DNA from: Veillonella sp.
Lineage (GTDB): Bacteria; Bacillota; Negativicutes; Veillonellales; Veillonellaceae
Direction: 5' to 3'
Length of the DNA: 61,134 nt
Assembly: GCF_015058545.1 (NCBI RefSeq)
Contig: NZ_SVCB01000041.1
Span: 1 to 61,134, forward strand
In this document: one piece after another, positions 7,289 to 16,431 of the stretch
Numbering within the stretch: the first letter of the stretch is position 1
How the letters are laid out: the number at the start of each line of letters is the position of its first letter
Translations under genes and position numbers: made by a program
Notes under the pieces: generated by a model
What the model was told of the DNA's origin: nothing
The model's input: only the letters and a program-made list of their open reading frames with translations
Database searches by the model: none

Positions 7289-8194
7289 TCAAACACTTTG
7301 CGTATTCTTTTTAAGTGCTTCAATATAATTACGACAATATTTACCGGCTGCCACCTTATTATGCAAGATATAGCCGATTTCAATTTTTTCATCCACATCA
7401 AGCGGAATGGCCAAAATATTCGGACCGTTCAGTTTTTCACTGATAATACCGGAACAAATCGTATAACCGTCGAGACCGATTAAGAGGTTAAACAATGTCG
7501 CTCTATCGCACACCACAATATCTTTGGCACTGTCACAGGTGCTCAAAATTTCTTCTGAAAAATAGAAGGAATTATGCTCCCCCTGTTCGTAGGAAAGTCG
7601 TGGAAACGGTGCCAAATCCTCCAAGGTAACCTTCTCTTTAGATGCTAAAGGGCTAAAAGAGCTTATAAATACATGAGGTCTTGCGGTAAACAATGGATGG
7701 AAGGTTAAATCATGTCGCTTAAACTCTTTGCGTAAAACCGTTTCATTGAACTCATTAAGGTACAAAATACCGATTTCACTGCGAAGGCGCGCTACGTCTT
7801 CAATAATTTCATAGGTCTGTGTTTCACGAATACGGAAATCATATTCATCACCGCCATAGGCTTTTAAAACATCTACGAAGGCTTCTACAGCAAACGAATA
7901 GTGCTGGGTGGATACGCAAAATTGATGCTTAACCGGAGCTTGACCGAAATATTTTCCTTCAATCAGATTTGTCTGCTCAATTACCTGACGGGCATAACCG
8001 AGGAACTCTTCCCCTGCCGTCGAAACGATGACACCCTTATTGGTACGGGAGAAAATGGTAATTCCCAATTCCTGCTCCAATTCCTTGATGGCCGCTGTTA
8101 AACTGGGCTGAGCGATAAATAATTCTTTCGCCGCCTTATTAATAGACCCTTGCTTGGCCACGGTTACGATGTATTTTAACTGCAATAAAGTCAT
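7289..8194 (-). CDS. LysR-family transcriptional regulator
   Basis: 301 residues, standard LTTR size. The N-terminal helix-turn-helix spans residues 2-60 (LQLKYIVTVAKQGSINKAAK, AQPSLTAAIKELEQELG, FSRTNKG). The remainder is a periplasmic-binding-type effector domain. AGAGG precedes the ATG. It lies alone between potE and the predicted ncRNA, both on the same strand; its target and effector cannot be identified. Confidence 0.88.
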   Translation of the reverse strand: MTLLQLKYIVTVAKQGSINKAAKELFIAQPSLTAAIKELEQELGITIFSRTNKGVIVSTAGEEFLGYARQVIEQTNLIEGKYFGQAPVKHQFCVSTQHYSFAVEAFVDVLKAYGGDEYDFRIRETQTYEIIEDVARLRSEIGILYLNEFNETVLRKEFKRHDLTFHPLFTARPHVFISSFSPLASKEKVTLEDLAPFPRLSYEQGEHNSFYFSEEILSTCDSAKDIVVCDRATLFNLLIGLDGYTICSGIISEKLNGPNILAIPLDVDEKIEIGYILHNKVAAGKYCRNYIEALKKNTQSV

Positions 8195-8296
8195 ATATCC
8201 TCTTACCTCTACAAACTCTCTTTATATTGAATCTCTTTTAACTTAAAAATTTTCCACTTCAAAAATAACTTTTCAAAGTAAAACGCCAAAATACCG

Positions 8297-8356
8297 CTTT
8301 TAGAATAACTACTTTTAGAATAACTACTTTTAAAATAGCTACTTTCAAAACTCTCT
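8297..8356. repeat. 15-bp tandem repeat, four copies
   Basis: Unit CTTTTAGAATAACTA at 8297, 8312 and 8327 with a degenerate fourth at 8342. It lies between the potE terminator and the LysR gene. The 60-codon open frame across it is only the repeat read through and lacks a ribosome site. Confidence 0.75.
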
Positions 8357-8373
8357 ATCTTTACTATAAAGCA

Positions 8374-8414
8374 AAACAAAAAGGACTGCAAGCACTCGGA
8401 AGTGTTTGCAGTCC
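8374..8414 (-). terminator. Terminator of potE
   Basis: Arms GGACTGCAAGCACT (8383-) and its G-U-tolerant complement ending 8414. On the minus strand the hairpin is followed by TTTTTGTTTTGC. Confidence 0.85.
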
Positions 8415-8425
8415 GTATAGGTCAG

Positions 8426-8493
8426 TTGATTACGCTACATTTCGGTTGATTAAGCCACGCTACGTCCGGGCTGATTAAGCCACACTACGTTTA
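8426..8493. repeat. Tandem duplication of the potE 3' end
   Basis: Three degenerate copies of TGATTAAGCCACRCTACGT spaced 20-26 bases run across the potE stop codon into the trailer, so the last codons and the stop are repeated. This is a replication-slippage-type duplication. Confidence 0.65.
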
Positions 8494-9803
8494 GAACGAA
8501 CAGCACGAGGAATAATATTGAAAGCTAATTGGTAAACAATATAGCCAACGATAATAGCAATCGTACCACCGATCATAGGTCCTTCACCGGATGCATAGAT
8601 GGCGTATACGGAGTAAGCTAATGCTACTACGCTCAAACCATAGATGCTGCGACGAGTGAATTTGGAAGCGCCTTCAACTTTTAACAATTTATTAACAGAA
8701 ATACAGCAGAGAATGTAAGGGAATACATTCGTAACTACTGCCAAGTTAACGAGGTTTTCAAACTGACGGCTTAAGGATTCGTTCATGGTCATGAAGGCCA
8801 AAAGGGACTGAATCGTTAAGAGAATCAATAAACCACGTACAGGTGCATCAGCTTTGTTTACACGGCTGAACACTTTAGGGAACAAGCCTGCGTCGGCAGA
8901 GCTTTTGAACACACGAGATAAAGTGAACTGCCAGCAAAGGATAGCACCGCAGCAAGAGATAACCATGGAAGCCATAACGATCTGGCCTACAGTTTCATTG
9001 AACATCTGCGCGAACACCATACCGAATGGTGCAGTGGAGTTCAATAAATCAACATTTGGTACAATCCCTGCCATAATATTAGTAGACAATACATAAATCA
9101 CCGCTACTGCTAATGTGCCAAAGAACGTTGCAATTGGTACGTTTTTCTTCGGATTTTCTACAGCATCCATGTTAGCTGCTGCGGACTCAAAGCCCAAGAA
9201 ACCCCAAAGAGTTAATGCGATGGATTCGCTAACTGCATCAAAGAAAGGCAGTTGGTTCGGATTCCATACAGCTGAATACATACTTGGGTCAAACCAGAAC
9301 CAGCCGAATACGCTGATAAATAATACCGGGATGATAGCTCCCCAAACAGTAATATTACTTATACGACCGGTTTTGGCATTACCACCGAAGTTAAGAACGG
9401 CAGCCAACCAAAGAAGCACGATAGTTGCTAAACTCATCTGCGCCGGCGTTAAAGTTAGATTAAACAAAACAGCTGCGTAGCCTACTGCGGAAATCGCAAT
9501 CGCTACGTTTGCAATTACAAGTGAAATGGCATAAGCATAGTTTGCCATAAAATGTCCGGTTTTGCCGAAAGAATACTCTGCATAGCCGCCAAGTCCACCG
9601 GTTTTAGTTGTGAACATGCCGCACTGTGCGAAAATGTGGGCCAATACTAAGGACCCTACGGCTGTAATCAGCCAAGACAAAACGGAAATGGTTCCTACTT
9701 CTGCAAGTTTAGTAGGCAACATAATAATCCCAGCACCCATCATATTTGCTGCAACGAGGGTCGTAAGCTGGAATACAGACATTTTTTTAGCGGTGGTTTT
9801 CAT
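8475..9803 (-). CDS. potE: Putrescine:ornithine antiporter PotE
   Basis: 442 residues, APC superfamily, about 12 membrane segments. Near-identity to enterobacterial PotE is visible in NMMGAGIIMLPTKLAEVGTI, GGLGGYAEYSFGK, NVAIAISAVGY, WNPNQLPFF and NSTAPFGMVFAQMF. It exchanges intracellular putrescine for external ornithine (or takes up putrescine) at the cytoplasmic membrane. AAGGGG precedes the ATG. No ornithine decarboxylase gene is in the window; ornithine is also the branch metabolite of the arg genes nearby. Followed by a strong terminator; a long 5' leader with an inverted repeat lies upstream. Confidence 0.93.
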   Translation of the reverse strand: MKTTAKKMSVFQLTTLVAANMMGAGIIMLPTKLAEVGTISVLSWLITAVGSLVLAHIFAQCGMFTTKTGGLGGYAEYSFGKTGHFMANYAYAISLVIANVAIAISAVGYAAVLFNLTLTPAQMSLATIVLLWLAAVLNFGGNAKTGRISNITVWGAIIPVLFISVFGWFWFDPSMYSAVWNPNQLPFFDAVSESIALTLWGFLGFESAAANMDAVENPKKNVPIATFFGTLAVAVIYVLSTNIMAGIVPNVDLLNSTAPFGMVFAQMFNETVGQIVMASMVISCCGAILCWQFTLSRVFKSSADAGLFPKVFSRVNKADAPVRGLLILLTIQSLLAFMTMNESLSRQFENLVNLAVVTNVFPYILCCISVNKLLKVEGASKFTRRSIYGLSVVALAYSVYAIYASGEGPMIGGTIAIIVGYIVYQLAFNIIPRAVRSKRSVA

Positions 9804-9863
9804 GTATCAATCCCCTTTCTAATGTAGCTCAACATCTACAACTTAATAATCAGTGACCGCTAT

Positions 9864-9902
9864 CGATACCAGTCCTTGCGGTTGTGCGTGGATGTGGTAT
9901 CG
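9864..9902 (-). promoter_or_regulatory. Inverted repeat in the potE leader/promoter
   Basis: Perfect 8-bp arms CGATACCA and TGGTATCG separated by 23 bases, 60-100 bases before the potE start. It could be an mRNA leader hairpin or a regulator site; no polyamine element is recognised. Confidence 0.35.
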
Positions 9903-9991
9903 TATGAAACGTATTTCTCTTTATTTTATTTGACGACTTATTCTAACATCTATTGACAATTAATGAAAGTCTTTTTTTCAATAAAAAAGGT

Positions 9992-10031
9992 CCACGAAAG
10001 CTAGTCGCCATCAATGGCGGCCCGTGTTTTT
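9992..10031. terminator. Bidirectional terminator-like hairpin
   Basis: CGCCAT-ca-ATGGCG core within outer CACG/CGTG arms, T-runs on both sides. No gene of known product ends here on either strand, so it may mark a small untranslated transcript or separate potE from the HD gene transcript. Confidence 0.5.
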
Positions 10032-10441
10032 CATGGTGCAATTCTCAAAGTGGGCATTATACCTAACTTTTTAAAAATTTTACTCAAAATTTACCCCATT
10101 GGCGGACAAAAAATATTACACGAATTGAAGAAATCTATATAAATCTCATATTTTAAACGAGGAGAATTTATTTTGACCATATTAAGTCTCAATTTTAGTC
10201 TATTTTTTCCTATGCCAATTAGGAATTTTAGGGGCCTATTCCGAAATAATTATGACTTTTTTCGAACTAGAGCAGGGCGTGTCCACTATACAAAGACATG
10301 TAAAATCACCCCGCCTAAAAATTTCAAGTTTGACCCGCTGTCAATTGACAGTGAACACCTCACAGGGCTAATGATTACACAATTTGTTAAGTGAATCAAC
10401 AATCAAATTAAACTTTAGCTGCCAATTAGCACCACAAGCTG

Positions 10442-11038
10442 TTATTCGGTAACCTGCGCGGCATATTCTTTGGCAATAGCCTCTTCCGACGCCTGCATAG
10501 CTGCCAAGGTTTTACTTAAGAGCTCATCCAACTCCCAACCGAGGCGGTCGGCGCCGTTTTTGATAACATCGCGCGAGCAACCGGCGGCAAATTTCTTATC
10601 TTTGAACTTCTTCTTTAAGCTCTTCAGTTCCATATCCTGCGTTGATTTGGAAGGACGCATCAATGCAGCGGCCCCAATCAAGCCGGTTAATTCATCGGCT
10701 GCGTAGAGCACGTTTTCCATTAATTCTTTTGGTTCCCAATCGATGCAGATGCCATAACCGTGACAACAGATAGAGTAAATTTCATCGTCAGCTACGCCCG
10801 CTTCTTTTAAAAGCTCCTGCGCCTTAACACAATGTTCTTCCGGATACATTTCAAAATCCACATCATGCAAAAGGCCTACTTGAGCCCAATAATCTGCTTC
10901 TTCACCAAAACCAAGCTCATTGGCGTACCAGCGCATTACCGCTTCTACGGTTAAGGCATGTTGAATATGAAACGGCTCTTTATTATATGTCTTGAGCAAA
11001 GCCAACGCGGCTTCTCTTGTTAACGACGGTGTATGCAT
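10442..11038 (-). CDS. HD-domain (HDIG-type) hydrolase
   Basis: 198 residues. The metal-binding pattern of HD phosphohydrolases is visible as HIQHALTVEAVMRW, VGLLHDVDFE, then SICCHGYG and a downstream ADELTG Asp. Start 11038 (MHTPSLTREAAL) is chosen because GGGAGGG lies seven bases upstream; a longer frame has no support. Members with this layout are small cytosolic phosphohydrolases of unknown substrate. It lies downstream of the argGH terminator, in the same direction but probably separately transcribed. Confidence 0.82.
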   Translation of the reverse strand: MHTPSLTREAALALLKTYNKEPFHIQHALTVEAVMRWYANELGFGEEADYWAQVGLLHDVDFEMYPEEHCVKAQELLKEAGVADDEIYSICCHGYGICIDWEPKELMENVLYAADELTGLIGAAALMRPSKSTQDMELKSLKKKFKDKKFAAGCSRDVIKNGADRLGWELDELLSKTLAAMQASEEAIAKEYAAQVTE

Positions 11039-11154
11039 AGTAATCCCTCCCTCAATTTTTATCTCGCCAAGGCCTGTGATTATTGTTCCGAACAACGTAG
11101 CCTGTTGTTTATTTTTGGGCCAACCCACCATACCTCACCGAGAGGGTGTAAAAA

Positions 11155-11200
11155 TATAGTGCACACCAAAAATCTAAACATCTTTTTGGTATGCACTATA
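11155..11200 (-). terminator. Terminator of the argGH operon
   Basis: Eighteen-base arms (one mismatch) starting TATAGTGCA and ending TGCACTATA; on the minus strand followed by TTTTTACAC. Confidence 0.85.
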
Positions 11201-11238
11201 TAGTATAACATGATTGAACGGCTCTGTAAAAAATGCCG

Positions 11239-11339
11239 CATTAAAAGCACAGCGTAAGCCGGCATTAAACGTCGCTCGTAAGCCGGCATAAAAGTACCAC
11301 GTAAGCCGGCGTCAAAAGCTCATTCTAAGGCGGCTACCG
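11239..11339. repeat. Tandem repeat after argH, about 25-bp unit, four copies
   Basis: CGTAAGCCGGCAT recurs at intervals of about 25 bases (three good copies and a diverged fourth, CTAAGGCGGC) between the argH stop and its terminator, so it is in the 3' untranslated region. Confidence 0.7.
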
Positions 11340-11348
11340 GCCTTCAAA

Positions 11349-12776
11349 TTAAACATTTACAGTTTCAAGCTGTGCTGCCCATTTAGCCAATTGCTCTTCT
11401 TCTTCGGCCACTTGAGCCGCGCCGTTTTTGCGTTGACGAGCCACACATTCAGGCGCTGTGCCGCTGTAATTTTTACGACCGGCCACACAGGCTTCAATGG
11501 TAATTGCATCAAGAATATCGGCTTCGAATACAGGGGAGATTTTTTTGAAATCTTCCACGGTCAAATCCAATAAAACACAATGATTCTGAATGCAATGCTG
11601 CACCGCTTCACCGACGATAGCATGGGCTTCGCGGAACGGTACACCTTTTTTGGCCAAGTAATCGGCCATATCCGTAGCATTAGAGAAATCGTTAGCTAAG
11701 ACGGAATAGGTGCGTTCACCGTTAACGGTCATCTGACGAAGCATATCCGCCATAATCGACAAGGCAAATTGCAAGGTATCGATAGCATCAAAAATACCTT
11801 CCTTATCTTCCTGCATATCCTTATTATAGGTAAGCGGCAAGCCTTTCATGGTTGTCAAAAGGCCCAATAAATGGCCGTAAATACGGCCCGTTTTACCGCG
11901 TACAAGTTCACATACATCAGGATTCTTTTTCTGCGGCATAATGCTGGAACCGGTGCAATGCGCATCATCGAGCTCAATAAAACCGAATTCCGTGCTGGAC
12001 CACATAATCATCTCTTCGCTGAGACGACTCAAATGCATCATAGTCGTAGCGGCAAAATGTAAAAATTCCAGCACATAATCGCGGTCACTCACCGCATCCA
12101 TACTGTTTTCGTAAATCTTGCTAAACGCCAAGAGTTCCTGTGTGTAGCTTTGGTCGATTGGATACGTTGTACCCGCCAACGCACCGGCGCCCAAAGGCAT
12201 TACATCAGCATGCTTATAGATAAGCGGCAAATGATCGAAATCACGGCCGAACATGGAGAAATAGGCCATCATATGATGGGCAAAAAGTACCGGCTGCGCC
12301 CGTTGCAAATGGGTGTAGCCCGGCATAATCACGTCTTGGTGCTTTTCAGCCACTTCAAGGAGTGCTTTTTGCAAATTGACCAACAGTTCACCCATGTGAA
12401 CTACCGTTTTACGCACATACATGTGCAAATCAACAGCCACTTGGTCATTACGGCTACGGCCCGTATGGAGACGACCGCCCGCTTCACCGATAGCATCGGT
12501 AAGGCGTTTTTCAATATTCATGTGAATATCTTCAAGAGCTACGGAGAAGTCAAACGTGCCCGCTTCAATTTGTTTCAAAATATCGTTCAAACCGGCTACG
12601 ATGGCATCGCAATCAGCCTGAGAAATAATTCCCTGTTTCGCCAGCATTGTCGCATGTGCTTTACTGCCGACAATATCTTCCGCATACATCCGGGCATCAA
12701 AAGCGATAGAGGACGTGAAGTCCTCTACCGCTTTGTCAGTTCCCTTTGTAAAACGGCCACCCCAAAGTTTAGCCAT
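11349..12776 (-). CDS. argH: Argininosuccinate lyase
   Basis: 475 residues, fumarase/aspartase superfamily. It splits argininosuccinate into arginine and fumarate, the last arginine-synthesis step. Visible are the N-terminal KLWGGRF, the HTGRSRNDQVA substrate loop, TYPIDQSY, and the catalytic signature GSSIMPQKKNPD (Ser nucleophile loop). The ATG directly abuts the argG stop, with a ribosome site inside the argG end, so the two are cotranscribed. Followed by a repeat array and terminator. Confidence 0.97.
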   Translation of the reverse strand: MAKLWGGRFTKGTDKAVEDFTSSIAFDARMYAEDIVGSKAHATMLAKQGIISQADCDAIVAGLNDILKQIEAGTFDFSVALEDIHMNIEKRLTDAIGEAGGRLHTGRSRNDQVAVDLHMYVRKTVVHMGELLVNLQKALLEVAEKHQDVIMPGYTHLQRAQPVLFAHHMMAYFSMFGRDFDHLPLIYKHADVMPLGAGALAGTTYPIDQSYTQELLAFSKIYENSMDAVSDRDYVLEFLHFAATTMMHLSRLSEEMIMWSSTEFGFIELDDAHCTGSSIMPQKKNPDVCELVRGKTGRIYGHLLGLLTTMKGLPLTYNKDMQEDKEGIFDAIDTLQFALSIMADMLRQMTVNGERTYSVLANDFSNATDMADYLAKKGVPFREAHAIVGEAVQHCIQNHCVLLDLTVEDFKKISPVFEADILDAITIEACVAGRKNYSGTAPECVARQRKNGAAQVAEEEEQLAKWAAQLETVNV

Positions 12777-13988
12777 TTATTTACCTGCCTTTTCTTTCAT
12801 TAAAGCATTAATTTTAAGTGGCAAGCCGAAGAGATTAATAAATCCTTCTGCGTCTGCCTGATTATATACATCATCTTCTTCAAATGTTACGAATTCCTGA
12901 TTGTATAAGGAATAAGGTGATGTCGCACCGGCGCTGATGATGTTGCCTTTGTATAATTTCAAGTTAATCGTACCGGTTACCGTTTTCTGCGTTTCATCTA
13001 CGAACGCCTGTAAAGCCGCCATCAATGGTGCAAACCACATACCGTCATATACAAGCTCTGCATATTTATTAGCCACTAATTCTTTGTAATGGTAAGTAGC
13101 ACGGTCGAGGCAAAGGTATTCCAATTCACGATGCGCATACATGATGATAGCGCCGCCCGGATTTTCATATACACCACGAGATTTCATGCCTACGAGACGG
13201 TTTTCAACGATATCAACGATACCCACACCGTTAGCGGCCCCCAATTCGTTCAAAGTCTGTAACAATTCAAGTGGAGTGCCTGTTTTGCCATTTACAGCTA
13301 CCGGCACGCCTTCTTTAAAATCGATAGATACCATGGTTGGTGTATCAGGTGCTTCTTCCGGAGATTTACATACTAAATGCACATCGTTTTTAGGTGCATT
13401 AGCCGGATCTTCAAGATCGCCCCCTTCGTGGGATAAATGCCATACGTTCTGGTCCATGCTGTATGGATGAGATTTAGTGGCTACTACCGGAATATCGTGT
13501 TTAGCCGCGAATTCCATGCAATCTTCACGAGATTTGAGCTCCCATTCACGCCATGGAGCGATAATTTTAGTATTAGGCGCCAAGGCTTTAATGGTCAATT
13601 CAAAACGAACTTGGTCATTACCTTTACCGGTTGCACCGTGCGCAATAGCGTCGGCCCCTTCGGCTTTAGCTACTTCAACCAATTTCTTGGCAATCAAAGG
13701 GCGAGCGAAGGAAGTACCTAATAAATATTTACCTTCGTATACAGCACCGGCTTTAACAGTTGGCCAAATGTAATCGGCTACGAATTCTTCTTGAACATCA
13801 AGAATATACGCTTTGGAAGCACCGGATTTGATGGCTTTCTTTTCAACCGCATCATAATCTTCAGGTTGTCCCAAGTTACAGCATACAGCGATTACTTCAC
13901 AGCCGTAGTTTTCTTTTAACCACGGAATAATTACGGATGTATCAAGACCGCCGGAATAGGCTAATACTACTTTTTTAATATCACTCAT
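12777..13988 (-). CDS. argG: Argininosuccinate synthase
   Basis: 403 residues. It joins citrulline and aspartate using ATP. The N-type PP-loop AYSGGLDTS is at about residue 9, with further family motifs HGATGKGNDQVRF and LSHEGGDLEDP. I take ATG 13988 (MSDIKKVV) over a GTG three codons upstream because AGAGGTG is then seven bases away. Head of argGH; its promoter carries an ARG-box-like site in the spacer, so repression by an ArgR-type regulator is likely. Confidence 0.97.
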   Translation of the reverse strand: MSDIKKVVLAYSGGLDTSVIIPWLKENYGCEVIAVCCNLGQPEDYDAVEKKAIKSGASKAYILDVQEEFVADYIWPTVKAGAVYEGKYLLGTSFARPLIAKKLVEVAKAEGADAIAHGATGKGNDQVRFELTIKALAPNTKIIAPWREWELKSREDCMEFAAKHDIPVVATKSHPYSMDQNVWHLSHEGGDLEDPANAPKNDVHLVCKSPEEAPDTPTMVSIDFKEGVPVAVNGKTGTPLELLQTLNELGAANGVGIVDIVENRLVGMKSRGVYENPGGAIIMYAHRELEYLCLDRATYHYKELVANKYAELVYDGMWFAPLMAALQAFVDETQKTVTGTINLKLYKGNIISAGATSPYSLYNQEFVTFEEDDVYNQADAEGFINLFGLPLKINALMKEKAGK

Positions 13989-14043
13989 TATAAACACCTC
14001 TTTGAATAATCAGTTACTTACGTTCTTGTCTTTCATGTGTAAC

Positions 14044-14072
14044 ATTATACATAGTTGTGAATATTAATGCAA
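14044..14072 (-). promoter_or_regulatory. argG promoter with embedded ARG-box-like site
   Basis: Minus strand TTGCAT (14072-14067), 17 bases, TATAAT (14049-14044). On the plus strand 14058-14071 reads TGAATATTAATGCA, 13 of 14 matches to the ArgR half-site pair TGAAT-WWWW-ATTCA, overlapping the -35 and spacer. The argC promoter uses the same TTGCAT-17-TATAAT layout. Confidence 0.6.
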
Positions 14073-14101
14073 GTATTTTTGTAAAAAAATACAGAACTTT
14101 T

Positions 14102-14911
14102 TTATTTTTTTACATCATATTGTATTAAGCCATAGGTTTCACCGGCCACCGATGAGAAGTGATGCGTCCCTACCGTTGCTTTAAGACCGCTCACGGCGCC
14201 CAGTACAAATGAGGCGGTACGCAAAGAATATTCCTCGCCCGGTGGGTAGCCCAAAGTCTGCAAAACACGCGGTTGTTGGTCGCCCAACGCATACATAACA
14301 TTAATATTGGTATCGAGGTTTTTATCACGACCGTTAACCCAATGGTTCGGCAATAAATTGGCACTGCCGATAACGGCTACCTGTCGCCCCGACGCTTCGG
14401 CCGCCAATTGAACGACTTTACCGAACGTGTATAATTCCTCATAACTTAAGCGGCCCATGGTAAGGCGCACAATCTGCTTATTCCCCAATCCCTGTTCTGC
14501 CAGAAAATGAAGTGGAATGGTAGCTGTATGATGCAAAAAATAATCATCGGTGGAAATAATCGGCAAACTGTCCAAAATACTGGTCAACGGAATCCCCATT
14601 CGTTCGCTTGATTTGCGCAAAGCCGCGTTAAATGTACTATCCGTCTCCATACCAACCGTAAAGGTAGTACCATTGGCCAAGGAAATAGCACCGCGCAAAC
14701 GGGCTTGCGAGCTGTAGCCGATAGCATCATTTAAAGTCAAATGATAGCGACTCAATATTAAAATTGTTTGCGGCTTGCTGGCTTTTATGGCTGCTGCCGC
14801 TTGCTCCATAGCGCCAATCACTTCATTATAAGCACTGCGATCAGTCGCTACCGCTTCATAATATCGAAGAGGCGCCGGCCAATAGGAAACACTAACAATA
14901 CGTCCCTTCAT
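14102..14911 (-). CDS. LigB-fold (class III extradiol dioxygenase-like/MEMO-like) protein, degenerate metal site
   Basis: 269 residues with the strand order of the LigB/MEMO family: KPQTILILSRYHLT, DSLPIISTDDYFLHHTATIPLHFL, IVRLTMGRLSYEELYTFGKVV, ASGRQVAVIGSANL. The metal-binding places have drifted: the N-terminal P-H-P is YWPAPL, and the usual S-G-D-x-S-H is SANLLPNHW. Either the metal is bound differently or the protein is not a dioxygenase. AAGGAGG precedes the ATG. It diverges from a glycosyltransferase gene. Confidence 0.65.
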   Translation of the reverse strand: MKGRIVSVSYWPAPLRYYEAVATDRSAYNEVIGAMEQAAAAIKASKPQTILILSRYHLTLNDAIGYSSQARLRGAISLANGTTFTVGMETDSTFNAALRKSSERMGIPLTSILDSLPIISTDDYFLHHTATIPLHFLAEQGLGNKQIVRLTMGRLSYEELYTFGKVVQLAAEASGRQVAVIGSANLLPNHWVNGRDKNLDTNINVMYALGDQQPRVLQTLGYPPGEEYSLRTASFVLGAVSGLKATVGTHHFSSVAGETYGLIQYDVKK

Positions 14912-15020
14912 CGAAACCTCCTTATAAAACTATAATAGTATTTATTTTATTTATTATATTTTACTATGAATAAGTGTAAAAATCACTAGCTTATTTTTTT
15001 ACATATGGTATGATAGAGCC

Positions 15021-15974
15021 ATGAAACTATTATTTAAATTATTAATCACTATCATCGTATTGGGGCTTGGTTTATACTGGTTTGCCGGCTATACGCCAAA
15101 CGAAACCGGCCAGCAACGCAGCCCTTATACGATGAAAGAGCAGACCTTAGAGTCCACCGAGGACCAATTGAGCCGTACCGCTCGTATCAATCGTTTGTTC
15201 CACTTCAAAGAAGCCGTTGAAACGGCTCTTGATCAGCGAGTGCCTGACAATCAACGCGTGAAAGGAAACGAAATCAGCCAGAACTTAAAGGATGCGTTGG
15301 TAGCCACGGAAGATAAGCGATACTACGAACACGGAGCCATTGATCTTTTCGGCATCGGTCGCGCCTTTTACACGAATGTAACGGCCGGTCGCACCGTTGA
15401 AGGTGGCAGTACAATCACGCAACAGCTGGTAAAAAACCTCTTTTTATCCTCCAAGCGCATCATGTCGCGTAAAGTGGAAGAAGTGATTTTGGCCTACCTC
15501 ATGGAATTGTATTACACCAAAGACGAAATCTTAACGATGTATCTTAATACTATTTATTACGGCAATAATTATTACGGCATCGAGCAAGCTGCGAAGGGCT
15601 ATTTTGACACCACCCCGGCTAAACTCACTTTAGGCCAATCGGCATTACTGGCCGGCATGCCGCAAGCGCCATCCTATTATAATCCGGTAACGAATTATAA
15701 AGGCGCTAAAGAGCGGCAACGCACGGTTCTTACTTTGATGACACAGCAGGGCTTAATCACTAACCGCGAAGCGGATAAGGCGTATTATTCCAATTTAAAT
15801 TTACAGCAAACACCGGCAACGGATGCGGAAATTACGGAAGCGGCGCCACCGACTGAATCCGGTAGCAAGGACGACAATACTTCCGATGAAGCATCATCGT
15901 CCCACAGCTCTAAATCCAACAAAGCAAGCAGCCATCATTCCTCTGCATCTACAAAGTTTTCTATTGATGAATAA
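15021..15974 (+). CDS. Monofunctional peptidoglycan glycosyltransferase (GT51)
   Basis: 317 residues: a membrane anchor (about 4-23), then the GT51 domain (about 75-245) with the first catalytic Glu in ATEDKRYYEHGAID, the EGGSTITQQLVKNLF motif, and RKVEEVILAYLMELYYTKDEIL. It polymerises lipid II into glycan strands outside the membrane. There is no transpeptidase domain; the tail after 260 is Ser/His-rich low complexity. The ribosome site is weak. Single gene ended by a strong terminator. Confidence 0.9.
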   Translation: MKLLFKLLITIIVLGLGLYWFAGYTPNETGQQRSPYTMKEQTLESTEDQLSRTARINRLFHFKEAVETALDQRVPDNQRVKGNEISQNLKDALVATEDKRYYEHGAIDLFGIGRAFYTNVTAGRTVEGGSTITQQLVKNLFLSSKRIMSRKVEEVILAYLMELYYTKDEILTMYLNTIYYGNNYYGIEQAAKGYFDTTPAKLTLGQSALLAGMPQAPSYYNPVTNYKGAKERQRTVLTLMTQQGLITNREADKAYYSNLNLQQTPATDAEITEAAPPTESGSKDDNTSDEASSSHSSKSNKASSHHSSASTKFSIDE

Positions 15975-16065
15975 TGCCGGTCTGCTTCTACGGAATACGC
16001 TTTATCGGCACCAACAAAAGATTATATAACCCCAAAATCAAGCATTATAGGCCAAAACCAACTAA

Positions 16066-16116
16066 AAACCGCCTGTCGGATACACTTTTTAAAGAGCTGT
16101 ATCAAACAGGCGGTTA
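16066..16116. terminator. Terminator between the GT51 gene and DUF3343 gene
   Basis: AAACCGCCTGT/ACAGGCGGTT outer arms and GATACA/TGTATC inner arms; serves both convergent transcripts. Confidence 0.85.
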
Positions 16117-16137
16117 TTTGTTTACCCATACAAACCA

Positions 16138-16398
16138 TTATTCCTGAGGCATTTGCACTTTAGTACATTTTTTAGAAGCTCGGTCATATGTATACAAACC
16201 CGAGTGAGTGATGTGTGCCGCTTGTAATAGTTCCAAAATTCGTTCCAAGTCAGCCTGGGCACATAGAATACAAAGACCGCACATATTATGCAATGCCGGC
16301 GGGGTCGGAATGAGTTGCAATTTAATACCTTCACCTTGCAACATTTTTTCCGCCTTGTAGGCAAAATAATAATTTGTAAATACTATTAAGTTTTCCAT
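16138..16398 (-). CDS. DUF3343 protein (selenium-cluster partner)
   Basis: 86 residues: a putative Se/S carrier-like small protein with a CGLC pair in HNMCGLCILC. DUF3343 members are often encoded beside selD and yedF, as here. The function is unproven; the spaced cysteines suggest redox or selenium/sulfur transfer. AAAGG precedes the ATG; 33 bases after yedF, so last gene of the DUF951-selD-yedF-DUF3343 operon. Confidence 0.75.
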   Translation of the reverse strand: MENLIVFTNYYFAYKAEKMLQGEGIKLQLIPTPPALHNMCGLCILCAQADLERILELLQAAHITHSGLYTYDRASKKCTKVQMPQE

Positions 16399-16431
16399 AA
16401 TCGGCCTTTCTCGTATCCGGGCAATGCCACA

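Larger units (their letters stand above)
9804..10441. other. Gene-free spacer upstream of potE
   Basis: Holds an 8-bp inverted repeat CGATACCA (9864-9871)/TGGTATCG (9895-9902), a bidirectional terminator-like hairpin (9992-10031), and a 14-bp palindrome CTGTCAATTGACAG (10338-10351). A 73-codon TTG-start frame at 10173-10394 has no recognisable content and is not called as a gene. Confidence 0.5.

Noticed and set aside
8209..8391. 60-codon ORF with repeated SSYSK residues
   Set aside because: It is the translation of a 15-bp tandem repeat plus the potE terminator, and lacks a ribosome site.
10173..10394. 73-codon plus-strand ORF with TTG start and GGAG upstream
   Set aside because: No recognisable motif, odd composition, and the region is better explained as untranslated structured spacer; kept only as a note.
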